Below the pieces are notes generated by a model, which saw only the letters and a list, made by a program, of their open reading frames with translations, was not told the DNA's origin and made no database searches. A stretch of DNA of 64,000 bases from Mycobacterium alsense (lineage in GTDB: Bacteria > Actinomycetota > Actinomycetes > Mycobacteriales > Mycobacteriaceae). The stretch is from the NCBI RefSeq assembly GCF_002086635.1, contig NZ_MVHD01000011.1, forward strand, positions 58,442 through 122,441, written 5' to 3'. Both the position numbers and the translations under genes were made by a program. Below, one piece after another: positions 62,096-64,000 of this stretch (position 1 is its first letter; every line of letters starts with the position of its first letter).

Positions 62096-64000
62096 CGCGT
62101 TCCTCGCAGCCAGCCCGAAAGTTGTTCCAGCAACTCGGTTTCGGTGAACTCGGCGTAGGTGTCGGCGGCCTTTCCGCTTTTCGCTTCGATCAGCTCGGGG
62201 AGTTCGGTGGACAGGTGGTCGGTCAGGCTGTACACGGTCGGGTAATCGAAAACCACGGATGCCGGCAAAGACTCACCCAGCACATCCGACAGGCTTCGCT
62301 GCAGCGTCACGCTCATCAGGGAGTCCATCCCTAGTTGGAAAAAGCCTGTCGAGGGATCCAGCGGCTCGGTGGGCGCGCGACCCATCACCTTCGCGGCCAG
62401 CGTGGCGACCTGGTCGAGCAGCATGTCGTGTCGGCGCTCCGGCTGGCATTTCCGCAGCGCGATGCGGAAGTCGCTTTCGGCCCTGGCGCGATTCACGGTG
62501 TGCACCCGAATTAGGTCATCGACGATGTGTAAGGTTGCGCGGGTTCGGTAGGCCTCTGCCAGTAGTGGCCAGTCCGCGTCGACCAGCACGGAATGGACTC
62601 CGGCGGTGGGGCTCATGAGCAAGGGTAGTGCGGCGATGGCGGTTGTGTCGTTCATGGGTTGGAGGCCGGATTCGTGGCTGATTTGGGTGAATTGGTGTTG
62701 GGTGTCGGCTAGTGATTCCCATAGGCCCCAGTTGATGGTGGTGGCTGGGAGTCCCATTACGCGGCGTGCGTAGGCCAGGGTGTCGAGGTAGCCGCTGGTG
62801 GCGGTGTAGTGGGCTAGCCAGCGTGAGCCGGTCAGCCCTGAGATGGAGGAGAACAACACGAAGTGGCGTAGCGGTGTGGTGAGGGACAGCCGGTGTAGCA
62901 GGGCGGCGGCGTCGAGTTTGGGTGCGAACATGGCCGCGATGTCGTCGTTGGTCATTTCGCTGAGCAGGGTGGGCTGGCCGGCGAAGGCGGCCAGGTAGAT
63001 GCCTTCCAGTGGGGGCAGGTCGCCGCCGAATTTGTTGAACAGTGCGCTCATCGCGGTTTCGTCGGTGGCATCGGCGGCGACGGTGACCACGATGGTGCCT
63101 TGGGCGGCGAGGCTTTCGGTGAGTGCTTGCAGGCGTAGGCCGGGCTGGCGTGATACGGCGACGATGGTCTTGGCGCCCATGTGGGCGAGTTGGCGGATCA
63201 AATGTGGTCCGATGTTGCCGGTGGCGCCGATGACCAGTTGGCTGGCGTCGGGGTCGAGGGTGACTGCGTCGGTGGGCAGGTTGCGCTGTTGCAGTCGGGG
63301 TACGTGGCGTTGGCCCTGCCGGTAGACAATCTGGTCTTCCCCGTCGGTGGCGGTGGTTTCTTCGAGCAGCTGGCGTGCTAGGAGCGCGGCGGGAACTGAG
63401 CTGTCGAAATCGATGATCTTGCCCCAGATTTCGGGGTGTTCTAGGGCCAGCGTGCGTCCCAGGCCCCACAGCACCCCGTGGGCGGGGTTGGCCCGATCTC
63501 CTTCACACACCGGCTGGGCATTGCGCGTCACGATAATCAACTTGGCCGACATGTCACTGGCCGCCATCGCCGCAGCAAGCACACGCACCTCATCAAACAA
63601 CCGATACGCCAACGCGACGTCGATGGGGTCGTCAGGGGCCGGGGCAGCGTAGAGCACGTAGCCGACAACGCTACGCTCTTCACCCGATGCGCCCGACTCG
63701 ACATCGTCGGCCAGCACGTCCGTGATGCGGGCCAATTCTCGCGCTAGTTCGGTGTGGCCCACCACCAGCCATTTTCCGCCGGTTGGCTCAGGATCAAGGT
63801 GTGGCTGCGGTTGCCATCCAATCTGATGAGACCAGTCATCGAATGGGAGTCCACCGCTTGTCTGCTCTGCACACGTGTCCTTTGCGACCTGGTCCTCAGA
63901 TCCCAACGGCACCAATTCTTGTGAGCTCGTTCCTTTGGTGTTGGTCCAGTGGTGGGTGTGGTGCCAGGGTGTGGTGGGGATTTGGGGGTGTGGTTCGGGG
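62092..64000 (-). CDS. ppsB: Phthiocerol synthase PpsB, C-terminal part (KR-ACP), cut by window edge
   Basis: The frame is open to the right edge (28 further codons beyond the ATG/TTG-type starts at 63915). It begins in the post-AT linker PHPQIPTTPWHHTHHW, so KS and AT lie outside the window. KR uses the PpsA/PpsB-type Rossmann loop LVIGATGNIGPHLIRQL and the active-site region VLFSSISGLTGSRWLAHYTA, followed by GLPATTINWGLWESL. The carrier is FFQLGMDSLMSVTLQRSL. No DH or ER is present, as expected for a module leaving a hydroxyl. The stop overlaps the ppsC ATG. Parts of the gene have a strongly G-poor coding strand. Confidence 0.93.
   Translation of the reverse strand, partial: PEPHPQIPTTPWHHTHHWTNTKGTSSQELVPLGSEDQVAKDTCAEQTSGGLPFDDWSHQIGWQPQPHLDPEPTGGKWLVVGHTELARELARITDVLADDVESGASGEERSVVGYVLYAAPAPDDPIDVALAYRLFDEVRVLAAAMAASDMSAKLIIVTRNAQPVCEGDRANPAHGVLWGLGRTLALEHPEIWGKIIDFDSSVPAALLARQLLEETTATDGEDQIVYRQGQRHVPRLQQRNLPTDAVTLDPDASQLVIGATGNIGPHLIRQLAHMGAKTIVAVSRQPGLRLQALTESLAAQGTIVVTVAADATDETAMSALFNKFGGDLPPLEGIYLAAFAGQPTLLSEMTNDDIAAMFAPKLDAAALLHRLSLTTPLRHFVLFSSISGLTGSRWLAHYTATSGYLDTLAYARRVMGLPATTINWGLWESLADTQHQFTQISHESGLQPMNDTTAIAALPLLMSPTAGVHSVLVDADWPLLAEAYRTRATLHIVDDLIRVHTVNRARAESDFRIALRKCQPERRHDMLLDQVATLAAKVMGRAPTEPLDPSTGFFQLGMDSLMSVTLQRSLSDVLGESLPASVVFDYPTVYSLTDHLSTELPELIEAKSGKAADTYAEFTETELLEQLSGWLRGTR

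Noticed and set aside
62516..63469. 317-codon Arg/His/Pro-rich frame inside ppsB
   Set aside because: It is a shifted frame of the G-poor KR region; the ppsB frame has all KR and carrier motifs. Kept only as a composition signal.

Overview
The window is chromosomal DNA from a mycobacterium, almost certainly a slow-growing non-tuberculous species. The evidence is a very GC-rich first 27 kb that keeps the M. tuberculosis gene order Rv1464-Rv1435 (inverted relative to H37Rv numbering), a PE-PGRS protein, a MIRU-type intergenic repeat, and a phthiocerol dimycocerosate (PDIM) polyketide locus. The species cannot be fixed by eye. It is not simply M. tuberculosis: SufB has no intein and a phosphoenolpyruvate carboxylase gene sits in the glycolytic cluster. 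I see no tRNA, rRNA, CRISPR array, integrase or insertion sequence. Percentages and homologies are judged by reading, not computed.

Positions 1-27,740 are a housekeeping block. It holds the SUF iron-sulfur operon on the minus strand (sufR-sufB-sufD-sufC-sufS, every junction except sufC-sufS an ATGA overlap, with a SufR-type palindrome at the sufR start). An mptB-like mannosyltransferase, an ABC exporter pair and heme A synthase ctaA follow on the plus strand, then an Rv1455-like gene, a quinone oxidoreductase and ctaB. Next comes the pentose-phosphate cluster tkt-tal-zwf-opcA-pgl, with a MIRU-like 43-codon ORF coupling zwf to opcA. The block ends with a coiled-coil protein, a DUF1206 membrane protein, ppc, secG and the glycolytic operon gap-pgk-tpiA, and then a secreted Pro/Gly-rich protein.

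Positions 27,740-33,640 are an accessory transition zone of visibly lower GC. It carries a TetR regulator, a small ESX-associated-looking hypothetical, a lipoprotein, a PE-PGRS/phosphoglycerate-mutase fusion, and a 1.1 kb non-coding stretch containing a perfect 17-bp inverted repeat.

Positions 33,640-64,000 are the PDIM locus. The minus strand reads ppsB (3' part, running off the right edge), ppsC, ppsD, ppsE, drrA, drrB, drrC, papA5 and a trans-acting enoyl reductase (Rv2953-like), nearly all with overlapping start and stop codons. Convergent to it, a Mas-like fully reducing polyketide synthase is followed by a translationally coupled TetR gene. Together these would build phthiocerol (Pps plus the trans-enoyl reductase), make multimethyl-branched mycocerosate-type acids (Mas-like), esterify the two (PapA5) and export the wax (DrrABC). 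Two points stand out. ppsD is interrupted by a one-base shift in a run of nine C/G that would abolish PDIM if real. The trans-enoyl reductase gene, remote from this operon in M. tuberculosis, is here embedded in it and coupled to papA5. fadD28 and mmpL7, which flank mas in M. tuberculosis, are not found next to the Mas-like gene.
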